Part shown: piece by piece, positions 24,585 through 31,882 of the stretch | Layout of the letters: each line of letters starts with the position of its first letter | Position numbering within the stretch: the stretch's first letter is position 1 | Assembly: GCF_000821245.2 (NCBI RefSeq) | Contig: NZ_LN611424.1 | Coordinates: forward strand, 204,988-244,975 | DNA: 39,988 nucleotides | Direction of reading: 5' to 3' | Origin: Virgibacillus senegalensis | GTDB lineage: Bacteria; Bacillota; Bacilli; Bacillales; Amphibacillaceae | Position numbers and translations under genes: made by a program | The notes under the pieces: generated by a model | Seen by the model: only the letters and a program-made list of their open reading frames with translations | Databases searched by the model: none | Told to the model about the DNA's origin: nothing

Positions 24585-24607
24585 CCTTCCACAATGGAAG
24601 GTTTTTT
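24585..24607 (+). terminator. Terminator after the PucR gene
   Basis: CCTTCCA / TGGAAGG stem with a 3-nt loop followed by TTTTTT. Confidence 0.85.
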
Positions 24608-24676
24608 CTATGGAAATGGAACGTGCACCATCCCGTTTGATTTGGGCTATATAAGTCCTTGGCATGTGTCAGGTTG

Positions 24677-24682
24677 TATAAT
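24677..24682 (+). promoter_or_regulatory. Candidate -10 of the catabolic operon
   Basis: Perfect TATAAT about 100 bp before the M24 gene, with no recognisable -35 at 16-18 bp. This is compatible with dependence on an activator such as the upstream PucR protein. Confidence 0.35.
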
Positions 24683-24781
24683 CGGGAGCTTTTCAAAATC
24701 ATACACCCTGCACATCGCAGCCTGCCACTCGGATGAATTATCATAATAGTATGAAAATAATCATTTTGAGGAGGGGTAGGA

Positions 24782-25990
24782 TTGCTTCCCTTTGATATCC
24801 TGGAGTATCAGAAACGGCTGTCAGAAACGAAACGGCAAATGGAAGCACAAGGCATCGAGGTATTGCTCGTCACCGATCCGGCTAACATGAATTATTTATC
24901 CGGTTACGATGCCTGGTCTTTTTATGTTCACCAAATGCTCGTAATCATTTTGGACCAGCCCCAACCGTTATGGATAGGAAGGCATATGGATGCAGCTGGC
25001 GCCAAATCCGGAACCTGGATTTATGATGAAAATATCATCGATTACCCGGATTACTATGTTCATTCCACAACCCATCATCCGATGAAATTTATCGCAGAGA
25101 TTCTGAAGCAAATCGGACAGGGGAACCGACGAATCGGTGTAGAAATGGATAACTATTATTTCACGGCCAAGGCTTTTGCCCAGTTGGTCAGCCGCTTGCC
25201 GGACGCAGTTTTTCAAGATGCCGATCTGCTGGTCAACCATATTCGGTTAATCAAATCAGAGCAAGAAATCGAATATATGCGGAGAGCTGGAAAAATCGCA
25301 GAACAGGCAATGAATAAAGGGATAGACACAATCAAACCAGGCGGAAGGCAGTGCGATACCGCTGCTGAGCTGTACTATCATATGGTTGCAGGTACGGAAC
25401 AATTCGGCGGGGATTATCCGGCAATAGTGCCTTTTCTTCCGACAGGAGAGAATACGGCCGTTCCTCATCTGACATGGTCGGATGATGCGTTTCAGGAGGG
25501 TGAAACGGTCAGTATTGAAATCGCTGGATGTTACAAGCGATACCATGTTCCATTGGCGCGGACCGTAGCGGTAGGAAAACCAAACGACAAAATCCTGACA
25601 ATGGCGGCATATGTTACAGAAGGGTTGAATGAAGTCCTGCAGAAAACAGCACCCGGCATGACCTGCGAGGAAGTCCATGATATCTGGAAGCAATCGATAC
25701 AACGGCACGGCATTACCAAGGAAGCCAGACTCGGCTATTCGGTCGGGTTGAATTATCCTCCTGACTGGGGAGAGCATACGGCGAGCCTTCGAAGTGGCGA
25801 CCGTACCGTTTTACAGCCTAACATGACGTTCCATCTGATACCGGCGTTATGGTTCCATAATTACGGAGTAGAGATTAGCGAGACGATACGAGTGACGGAA
25901 AATGGCTGTGAAACGTTTACCAACTATCCAAGGGAAGTAATCATTCGGGATCCTTTGTTTCTGAACCCATCCGATGGAAAAATCAGCTGA
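24782..25990 (+). CDS. doeA: M24/creatinase-family hydrolase, ectoine hydrolase (DoeA/EutD) type
   Basis: 402 aa with the creatinase/prolidase fold: an N-terminal domain (1-155; NMNYLSGYDAWSFYVHQM) and a C-terminal pita-bread domain. The C-terminal stretch LGYSVGLNYPPDWGEHTASL, then TVLQPNMTFHLIP and GVEISETIRVTENG, matches ectoine hydrolase DoeA closely. DoeA opens the ectoine ring to N-acetyl-diaminobutyrate. The metal-binding Asp pair of true aminopeptidases is replaced (VSIEIAGCYKRYHVPLAR), as in metal-independent creatinases. The His in AVPHLTWS is kept. A TTG start at 24782 is chosen, 5-6 nt after GAGGAGGGG. It is first in an operon with a PLP enzyme and an amidohydrolase. The exact substrate is inferred, not proven. 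Confidence 0.75.
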   Translation: MLPFDILEYQKRLSETKRQMEAQGIEVLLVTDPANMNYLSGYDAWSFYVHQMLVIILDQPQPLWIGRHMDAAGAKSGTWIYDENIIDYPDYYVHSTTHHPMKFIAEILKQIGQGNRRIGVEMDNYYFTAKAFAQLVSRLPDAVFQDADLLVNHIRLIKSEQEIEYMRRAGKIAEQAMNKGIDTIKPGGRQCDTAAELYYHMVAGTEQFGGDYPAIVPFLPTGENTAVPHLTWSDDAFQEGETVSIEIAGCYKRYHVPLARTVAVGKPNDKILTMAAYVTEGLNEVLQKTAPGMTCEEVHDIWKQSIQRHGITKEARLGYSVGLNYPPDWGEHTASLRSGDRTVLQPNMTFHLIPALWFHNYGVEISETIRVTENGCETFTNYPREVIIRDPLFLNPSDGKIS

Positions 25991-26020
25991 AAAGTGGAAA
26001 AACCTAAAGGAGGAATTGTG

Positions 26021-27220
26021 ATGACTGAAGCTAGAAAAGGGACACAGGCTATTTGGGCTGGGGAGCGGGATTCGCTGGCCTTTGGGGCAACGCAAGTACC
26101 TGTCGTCCACAGTGTATCGTTTGGATACGATGATATGGATGAATGGTATGAAGTGGCAGTGGGCAATAAGCCGGGACACATTTATGGTCGGAACACGAAT
26201 CCAACGGTGCAGGCTTTCGAGGAAAAAATCCGTTGTTTGGAAAACGCGGAGGCGGCTACCAGCTTTTCGACCGGGATGGCTGCTATCAGCAATACGCTGG
26301 GGACCTTCCTTCAGCCCGGTGACAGAGTGGTTTCCATCAAAGATACCTACGGTGGCACCAATAAAATATTCACTGAATTCCTGCCCCGCCAGCAAGTAGA
26401 GGTGATTCTCTGCGAAACGGGTAACCACGATGCCATCGAGAACGAGATAGCGAAAGGCTGCAACGTGCTTTACTTGGAAACGCCGACGAATCCGACGGTG
26501 AAGATAACCGATATAAAAAGAATGGCAGAGGCGGGGAAAAGAGCCGGTGCACTGGTAATCGTCGATAATACCTTTGCGACGCCTATCAATCAGCAGCCGT
26601 TACAGCTTGGAGCTGACTTGGTGATCCATAGTGCGACCAAATTCCTCGGCGGCCATGCGGATGCGCTCGGCGGTGCACTCTGTGGCAGCAAGGAATTGGT
26701 CGAACAAGTTTATCACTACCGGGAAATAAACGGCGCTACTTTAGATCCGATGGCGGCCTATCTGCTGCTTCGCGGAATGAAAACATTGAAGCTGCGGGTG
26801 GAAAGACAATGTGAAAATGCCCTGGCTGTCGCCAAGTACTTGCAAACAAAGGAGTTGGTTGAGTCTGTTTACTATCCGGGGCTGGATGATCATCCAGGAC
26901 ATGAGATCGCTTCCCGGCAAATGGAAGGATATGGGGGGATGCTCAGTTTCGCGGTGAAAGGCGGTGTGGAAACAGTGCGGCATTTGCTGCCAAAGTTGAA
27001 GTACGCCAATCGGGCGGCCAACCTTGGATCGGTGGAAACGATCGTGGGACCTTCCCGAACGACCAGCCATGTCGAGTGTACCCCGGAAGAACGAGCGGCG
27101 ATGGGTATACCGGAAGGGTTGATCCGCTATTCTGCAGGGATCGAGGATATTGAAGATTTACTGGAAGACTTGGAACAGGCCATTCAATCGTTGCCGAAAG
27201 ATGTGCTGGTGAACAGCTGA
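26021..27220 (+). CDS. Cystathionine gamma-synthase/lyase-family PLP enzyme
   Basis: About 399 aa, full length for the Cys/Met-metabolism PLP family. Visible are the YGRNTNPTVQAFEEKIRCLE cofactor-contact region, TSFSTGMAAI, and the Asp of IVDNTFATP. The PLP-binding Lys lies in HSATKFLGGHAD, and the C-terminal SLGSVETIVGPSRTTSH-like segment reads NLGSVETIVGPSRTTSHVEC. Family reactions are gamma-replacement and beta- or gamma-elimination on homoserine esters, methionine or cystathionine. ATG 26021 has AAAGGAGG 7 nt upstream; a longer frame (25994) would start without an RBS. Position between an ectoine-hydrolase-like gene and an M20D gene suggests a catabolic elimination rather than methionine synthesis. 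Confidence 0.85.
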   Translation: MTEARKGTQAIWAGERDSLAFGATQVPVVHSVSFGYDDMDEWYEVAVGNKPGHIYGRNTNPTVQAFEEKIRCLENAEAATSFSTGMAAISNTLGTFLQPGDRVVSIKDTYGGTNKIFTEFLPRQQVEVILCETGNHDAIENEIAKGCNVLYLETPTNPTVKITDIKRMAEAGKRAGALVIVDNTFATPINQQPLQLGADLVIHSATKFLGGHADALGGALCGSKELVEQVYHYREINGATLDPMAAYLLLRGMKTLKLRVERQCENALAVAKYLQTKELVESVYYPGLDDHPGHEIASRQMEGYGGMLSFAVKGGVETVRHLLPKLKYANRAANLGSVETIVGPSRTTSHVECTPEERAAMGIPEGLIRYSAGIEDIEDLLEDLEQAIQSLPKDVLVNS

Positions 27221-27236
27221 GGGAGAGGTGGAACGA

Positions 27237-28436
27237 TTGTCCGGTAACGAGCAAAACCTGAAAAAGAGAGCGGCAGGGATAAAGGAGAGTCTGATCGGCT
27301 GGCGGCGCCACCTCCATCAATTCCCTGAATTAAGTTTCCAGGAGGAAGAGACGAGTGCTTTCATAGCCACGTGTTTGGAACAGCTGCATGGAATCGAGAT
27401 ACAAAAGGGGATTGCTGGTCATGGGATTATAGCCGTTTTAAGGAATGGGGATGGGCCGGTCATCGCCTTGCGTGCAGATATGGATGCATTGCCTATTCAG
27501 GAATCAACCGGTCTTCCTTTTGCTTCGAAGCGGGACGGAGTGATGCATGCGTGTGGACACGATGCACACACTGCCATCCTGCTCGGTGTTGCCCGGTTGC
27601 TGGCGGAAGACTATCAATCCGGAGTGCTGCCTAACGGAACCATCAAGTTTCTTTTCCAGCCTGCGGAGGAAGATACCGATGAATTTGGGTTGACCGGAGC
27701 ACCTTATTTTCTGCAAGCGGGCGTGCTCGATGATGTGGAAGCAGCACTTGCCCTGCACATGTGTCCATGGCGAAAAACAGGGGAATTGCAAGTGCATTCC
27801 GGTCCGAGCATGGCGAGTGTTGATAATTTTAAATTGACGATTAAGGGGGATGGAGGACACGCCGGTTATCCACACCAGACAATCGATCCGATATGGATAG
27901 CTACCCATGTACTGCAAGGGATCTATGGGTTGACAGGCCGAAGAGTAGACCCGCTTGGCGTTGCTGCGTTAAGTGTGGGCGGGATCAATGGTGGAACAGC
28001 TTTAAATGTCATTCCCGACCAGGTCACTATCAAAGGGACAGTCAGAGCTTATACAGAAAAGGTACGGCAGCAGCTGATCGAAGAGTTGGAAGCAGTGGCT
28101 GCTACAGCCCGTCTGTTTGGCGGCTCTTACCAGCTGACAATCGAGAAAGGGGAACCTGCACTAGTCAATGATCCGGCTTTGGTGGCGTTATATAAGGAAA
28201 CAGCCCGGTCACTTTTTCCTGCAATGGGCATTTATGAAGCGCCATTTGGGATGGGGGGGGAAGATTTCAGCCACATTGCGGAAAAATTGCCTGCTGCGAT
28301 GGCGTTCCTTGGTTGTGGGTGGGAGGATCAGGACAGCCACCCGCTCCACAGTCCCCTATTCGAGGTAAATGAAGAGGTACTTCCAATCGGTGTCGCGTTA
28401 CTAACCGGAGCGGCTCGTAGATTGCTGCAACAGTGA
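27237..28436 (+). CDS. M20D-family amidohydrolase (N-acyl amino acid deacylase type)
   Basis: About 399 aa, two-domain M20D metallohydrolase. Metal ligands are visible: Cys and His in HACGHDAHTA, Glu in FQPAEED, His in LALHMCPW and the C-terminal His in HPLHSPLFEVNE. The dimerisation or lid domain lies at about 185-300 (GDGGHAGYPHQTIDP). Family members remove acyl groups from amino acids (hippurate, N-acetyl-diaminopimelate, N-acetyl-cysteine). In this operon, deacetylation of N-acetyl-diaminobutyrate would fit, but this is inference. TTG 27237 is the likely start, 8 nt after GGGAGAGG; the GTG at 27228 lies inside that site. It is 16 bp after the PLP gene and ends at the operon terminator. 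Confidence 0.85.
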   Translation: MSGNEQNLKKRAAGIKESLIGWRRHLHQFPELSFQEEETSAFIATCLEQLHGIEIQKGIAGHGIIAVLRNGDGPVIALRADMDALPIQESTGLPFASKRDGVMHACGHDAHTAILLGVARLLAEDYQSGVLPNGTIKFLFQPAEEDTDEFGLTGAPYFLQAGVLDDVEAALALHMCPWRKTGELQVHSGPSMASVDNFKLTIKGDGGHAGYPHQTIDPIWIATHVLQGIYGLTGRRVDPLGVAALSVGGINGGTALNVIPDQVTIKGTVRAYTEKVRQQLIEELEAVAATARLFGGSYQLTIEKGEPALVNDPALVALYKETARSLFPAMGIYEAPFGMGGEDFSHIAEKLPAAMAFLGCGWEDQDSHPLHSPLFEVNEEVLPIGVALLTGAARRLLQQ

Positions 28437-28458
28437 CTATTTAAAAATTCGAAAAGAA

Positions 28459-28512
28459 AACCGAACGAATTCGAATGCTTAGAATTTCGAATCATCGTTC
28501 GGTTGTTTCTTT
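28459..28512 (+). terminator. Operon terminator after the M20D gene
   Basis: Long two-part hairpin: outer arms AACCGAACGA (28459-28468) / TCGTTCGGTT (28495-28504), inner ATTCGAA / TTCGAAT, followed by GTTTCTTT. Confidence 0.8.
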
Positions 28513-28534
28513 GTGGACAGCCCGTTTCCATCCT

Positions 28535-28672
28535 TTAGCTGTTCTGAACCCTGCGCAGTAATTCATGGGCTTTTTCTCCGGCAAGTGCCGCTAAGTCTTC
28601 CCATGTTTCATCCCGTTGTAAATCAAGTTCGACGATTTTTTTTGCCAAATCTACTGCTTCCTGATTAATCAT
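28535..28672 (-). CDS. 45-aa acidic small protein, coupled to the FbpA-like gene
   Basis: ATG (28670-28672) opens 45 codons ending in TAA (28535-28537). The product starts MINQEAVDLAKKIVELDLQR and ends AGEKAHELLRRVQNS: helical and mildly acidic, with no signal or membrane segment. AAAGGAG lies 9 nt upstream, and the start overlaps the end of the FbpA-like gene by 8 bp, so translation is probably coupled. It is too acidic for FbpB, the usual partner. I do not recognise a family. Confidence 0.65.
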   Translation of the reverse strand: MINQEAVDLAKKIVELDLQRDETWEDLAALAGEKAHELLRRVQNS

Positions 28673-28880
28673 GGATCGATGCTCCTTTTTGCATGGTTTT
28701 TTTCTCAGAGGCTTTCTGAGTCAACCGGAAAACTGCTGCAACGTCCGCGTATTCATCCGCCAATTCACTGATCGTTTTTTGATAGATTTCCCTGTCGTGG
28801 ATGCTGACAATCCCTTCGACTACCAACTGTTGGATTACTGCCTGTTTCTGCTTGTTGACCGCTTCTCTCAAAAAGGCCAT
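28665..28880 (-). CDS. FbpA-like small protein (Fur-regulated basic protein A family)
   Basis: 71 aa. The core LREAVNKQKQAVIQQLVVEG followed by IVSIHDREIYQKTISELADEY matches the FbpA family (PF13076), whose hallmark is a short helix and a DRQLYELTLSELE-like motif. In B. subtilis the Fbp proteins assist the small RNA FsrA in the iron-sparing response. The start ATG 28880 has GGAGGAG 7 nt upstream. I do not see a clear Fur box, so iron control is not shown here. The gene overlaps the 45-aa gene that follows. Confidence 0.7.
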   Translation of the reverse strand: MAFLREAVNKQKQAVIQQLVVEGIVSIHDREIYQKTISELADEYADVAAVFRLTQKASEKKTMQKGASIHD

Positions 28881-28911
28881 TCCAACGCTCCTCCGTCGTG
28901 AATTTATCCCT

Positions 28912-28940
28912 ATTTTAAAAGATGCTTAGCACATTGACAG
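28912..28940 (-). promoter_or_regulatory. Possible promoter of the FbpA-like pair
   Basis: On the minus strand: CTGTCA (28935-28940), 17-bp spacer, TAAAAT (28912-28917). Confidence 0.45.
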
Positions 28941-29096
28941 TAGTTAAGTGAGAAAATCTAACATGGTTTTTGCTCTTGGGCATGTAGGAAGCGATTCTTT
29001 CTGGTTGAGGGGGGCAGAAGGCCAAGCCATGCTTCATGATTTTCTGGTTTGCCCGTGATAAGATGAGGAGAAAGATACGATAAGGGAGTCTTACCA

Positions 29097-30473
29097 TTGA
29101 GCAGACAACAAGATTTCACGGAAGGTAATATAGTAAAACAGATGCTGGTATTTTCGGCTCCGATTATTTTTACCAATCTGCTGCAGGTTTCGTATCAATT
29201 CACGGACAGCTTATGGGTAGGGAATCTGCTGGGTGGAAATGCCCTTGGAGCAGTTGCTGTTTCCAGTACGGTCATCTTTACTATCTTATCTTTTATTATT
29301 GGAATAAATAATGCCACGTTGACGATATTGTCGCAACAGAAAGGGAAGGACAATCAGGAAGGATTGAAACGGTACCTGAATGCTTTCGTAGTTGTGCTTA
29401 CGGCGATGGCAGTAGTTCTTGGAATAGTGGGTTTCAGCTGGGCAGGAGCGATTCTTCGTTTGCTGGGAACCCCGGAAGCCATGATGGAAGATGCCATTAC
29501 GTATTTGCGGATAAATGCGTTAGGTATCCTGTTTTTACTGGGCTACAACTTTATTGGAACGGTGCTGCGCGCCATTGGGGACAGCCGGACGCCGCTTCGG
29601 TTTGTCATGATTGCCGTTGTTCTCAATATCTTTTTGGATCCCTTACTGATCAGCGGATTTGGATTAGGAGTGAATGGGGCTGCTTATGCGACGATTCTTT
29701 CCCAGGGTAGCGCCTTTGTATATGGAATTTATTATGTACTGAAGCATCAACTAGTACCGTTCTCCGTCCCCAAGCTGCCAAAACGTGAAGAAGTTTTGTT
29801 GATTTTGAACCTTGGTGTACCATCCGGCTTGCAGATGTCTGTCATTTCGGCGGGAGTAGCGGCGATCATGAGTGTCGTTACTTCTCATGGAGAAGCGGTG
29901 GTCGCCGGTTTCAGTGCCGCACAGCGGCTGGACAGTGTCATCATGCTTCCTGCCCAGGCTTTGGGAACTGCGGTCAACAGCATGGCCGGTCAAAACATCG
30001 GTGTACGCAAATGGGACCGGGTAGGCAAAATCACCAAATATGGGCTGCTTTACAACCTGGCGATCATGCTTGTGCTGGCTTTAATATTGGTGTTGCTGGC
30101 TGAAGTTGCTATCAAACTGTTTATTCAGGAGTCGGAGCCGGTCCAATTTGGCAGCGAGTATTTGCGGATCGTTGCATTCTTTTATCCTTTTTTGGGAATC
30201 AATTTTATCTTGAACGGAACCGTGCGTGCGGCTGGAGCAATGTACCAGGTGCTGATTTTGAATATTATTTCTTTCTGGGTATTGCGTTACCCATTGACCT
30301 ACCTTTGTTCAAGTATTTGGGGAGAAACAGGTATTGCCTTAGGTATGGGTATCAGCTTTGTGATCAGCAGTCTCTTTGCGTTCCTTTACTATCGTTATGG
30401 GAAATGGCGGGAGAAAAAATTGTTCCAGGACAAGGAAAGTGGCAGCTTGGAAAAGAAACAGGATGAAAATTGA
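29097..30473 (+). CDS. MATE-family multidrug efflux transporter
   Basis: 458 aa with twelve predicted membrane helices in two MatE halves. The first starts FTEGNIVKQMLVFSAPIIFTN with the LLQVSYQFTDSLWVGNLLGG segment; the second contains AAQRLDSVIMLPAQALGTAV and SMAGQNIGVRKWDR. These are family signatures of Na+- or H+-coupled drug exporters. The TTG start at 29097 lies 8 nt after AAGGGAG, and no ATG precedes the first helix. The gene converges on an Mta-like MerR gene, which may or may not control it. A Lys/Glu-rich tail ends the protein. Confidence 0.9.
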   Translation: MSRQQDFTEGNIVKQMLVFSAPIIFTNLLQVSYQFTDSLWVGNLLGGNALGAVAVSSTVIFTILSFIIGINNATLTILSQQKGKDNQEGLKRYLNAFVVVLTAMAVVLGIVGFSWAGAILRLLGTPEAMMEDAITYLRINALGILFLLGYNFIGTVLRAIGDSRTPLRFVMIAVVLNIFLDPLLISGFGLGVNGAAYATILSQGSAFVYGIYYVLKHQLVPFSVPKLPKREEVLLILNLGVPSGLQMSVISAGVAAIMSVVTSHGEAVVAGFSAAQRLDSVIMLPAQALGTAVNSMAGQNIGVRKWDRVGKITKYGLLYNLAIMLVLALILVLLAEVAIKLFIQESEPVQFGSEYLRIVAFFYPFLGINFILNGTVRAAGAMYQVLILNIISFWVLRYPLTYLCSSIWGETGIALGMGISFVISSLFAFLYYRYGKWREKKLFQDKESGSLEKKQDEN

Positions 30474-30590
30474 GCAAGCACCACTTCTGGATAGGGACAC
30501 GGGCAAGCTTGTCAAAGGTGCGGTTTTCGGTACTCGATTGCAAGGGTGTCGTGAATCCGTGACCTTATTCTTTTCAGTTTTTTGGATTGT

Positions 30591-30606
30591 TGATTCACGT
30601 GAAACA
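30591..30606. promoter_or_regulatory. parS-like Spo0J (ParB) binding site
   Basis: TGATTCACGTGAAACA matches the Bacillus parS consensus TGTTTCACGTGAAACA at 15 of 16 positions, keeping the TTCACGTGAA core. It lies in non-coding DNA between the MATE gene and its terminator. Confidence 0.65.
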
Positions 30607-30644
30607 TGTAAAGAAATGTTGTTTTTTGGATAATAATGGGCAAA

Positions 30645-30674
30645 CCAGACACCACCATGGGTGTCTGGGTTTTT
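30645..30674 (+). terminator. Terminator downstream of the MATE gene
   Basis: Perfect 9-bp stem CCAGACACC / GGTGTCTGG, 6-nt loop, then GTTTTT. It lies about 170 bp past the MATE stop. Confidence 0.8.
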
Positions 30675-30679
30675 AAACA

Positions 30680-31426
30680 TCACGAATGGTAATTATCCGC
30701 GAAAATTGCCATGGCATCCCGCATGAAGCTTGCCAGGCCGGAACCGAATTGGTCAATATTTTTCGTGAACCGCTCATCATCGACATACATTTGTCCAAGC
30801 CCCTTGAAGGCTTCTGGGGAATAGCTGCCCATTTTGTTCAACAAACGGAACCATTCCGCAATGGCAGTCTGCACCTCAGTCGAAGCAGGGTCTTTGTGGC
30901 GCAAACCGGCAAGGTTACGGTAGATTCGGTTCATTTCTTCCCCTAATGTCTGCTGCTCTTCTTTCGTCATCCTCCCGATTTTTTGATTCGAGTCATCGAC
31001 AGCCTTATCTCCCCACCTGTCTCTTGCTTCTTGCTCATACGGGTTGCGGCTGAAATCAAACCCGGCAAATTTCTCTTCGTTCGTCATTTCGATCTCTCCT
31101 TTTGCCGATTGAATTGTCTGTTCGACCAATGCAATCATATTATCGAGCCGGCGCCTTTTTTCCAGCAGCATGCTATGCTGGGTTTCCAAGGCTTCCTGGC
31201 GGTTGAAGGAAGGGTCGTTTATTATTTCGCTGATCCGTTTTAACGGAAATCCGAGTTCCTTGTAAAAGAGAATTTGCTGAAGCCGTTCCAAATCGTTATC
31301 AGAATAGATTCTATATCCTCCGGATGATGTGTCTGCAGGAGTCAGCAATCCGATTTCATCATAATGATGGAGTGTGCGCACACTGATACCGACTAAATCG
31401 GCGACTTGTTTCACTGTCATTCCCAT
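30680..31426 (-). CDS. MerR-family regulator with TipAS domain (Mta-like)
   Basis: 248 aa. The N-terminal MerR winged HTH (MTVKQVADLVGISVRTLHHY, GYRIYSDNDLERLQQI) leads through a long dimerisation helix (70-110). The C-terminal TipAS drug-binding domain is helical and carries the EQEARDRWGDKAVDDSNQKI signature. It resembles B. subtilis Mta, an activator of multidrug exporter genes, and S. lividans TipAL. The start ATG 31426 has GGAGG 8 nt upstream. Its own promoter has the 19-bp spacer expected for MerR control. The convergent MATE gene is a neighbour but has no visible MerR-type promoter. Confidence 0.85.
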   Translation of the reverse strand: MGMTVKQVADLVGISVRTLHHYDEIGLLTPADTSSGGYRIYSDNDLERLQQILFYKELGFPLKRISEIINDPSFNRQEALETQHSMLLEKRRRLDNMIALVEQTIQSAKGEIEMTNEEKFAGFDFSRNPYEQEARDRWGDKAVDDSNQKIGRMTKEEQQTLGEEMNRIYRNLAGLRHKDPASTEVQTAIAEWFRLLNKMGSYSPEAFKGLGQMYVDDERFTKNIDQFGSGLASFMRDAMAIFADNYHS

Positions 31427-31450
31427 GATAGGAACCTCCCTTCATTTATA

Positions 31451-31481
31451 ACGATAAGCTATCACGTAACGTGAGAGTCAA
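31451..31481 (-). promoter_or_regulatory. MerR-type promoter/operator of the Mta-like gene
   Basis: On the minus strand: TTGACT (31476-31481), a 19-bp spacer holding CTCACGTTACGTGATAG, then TATCGT (31451-31456). The over-long spacer with a dyad (TCACGT-TACGTGA) is the hallmark of MerR activation, so the gene is probably autoregulated. Confidence 0.75.
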
Positions 31482-31533
31482 ATCTTTTTTCATTTTTTAT
31501 CTTTCAAAAAGATAAACGCTGACTTTACGCTGC

Positions 31534-31698
31534 GGAAATAAACTACGCTTTCCGCGGGCGGCTGGTAAGCTTCCTCGAGCTTGCGCTCTCCGGGGTCTTA
31601 CCGAGGCCTTTCCTCCCGCAGGACAAGGAACGCTTCGGCAGCGAGACATCGCACGAAGGAAATCGGTTTGTATTTTCGAGGAGTCTTCGTTTATTTCC
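31534..31698 (+). repeat. Structured intergenic repeat, copy C (with internal insertion)
   Basis: Ends GGAAATAAAC (31534-31543) and GTTTATTTCC (31689-31698) form a perfect 10-bp inverted pair. The core CGCTTTCCGCGGGCGGCTGG ... CTCCCGCAGG matches copy A, and about 60 extra bases lie before the AGGAGTCTTCG end. Confidence 0.75.
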
Positions 31699-31843
31699 TT
31701 CGCTGATCGTGAAATCAATTGTAAAATACTATATAGCTTAATGAGTACCTGGGTCTGCAAACAAAAGAAAAAGGAACTCAGTGAGTTGCCTGCTATGGAT
31801 AAACTGTAGTCCGTTGTCGTTGTTTTTGGGTGGTGTTTGCTCT

Positions 31844-31849
31844 TATAAT
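31844..31849 (+). promoter_or_regulatory. -10 box of the threonine/serine exporter pair
   Basis: Perfect TATAAT; a partial -35 (TTGTTT) lies 18 bp upstream. Transcription would start about 30 bp before the first gene. Confidence 0.45.
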
Positions 31850-31882
31850 ACCTATATAAAATGATTACGGAGAAGATGGCTA

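Noticed and set aside
30463-30633. 57-codon frame starting MKIEQAPLL after the MATE gene
   Set aside because: No RBS, overlaps the MATE end, and runs through the parS-like site; no recognisable protein features.
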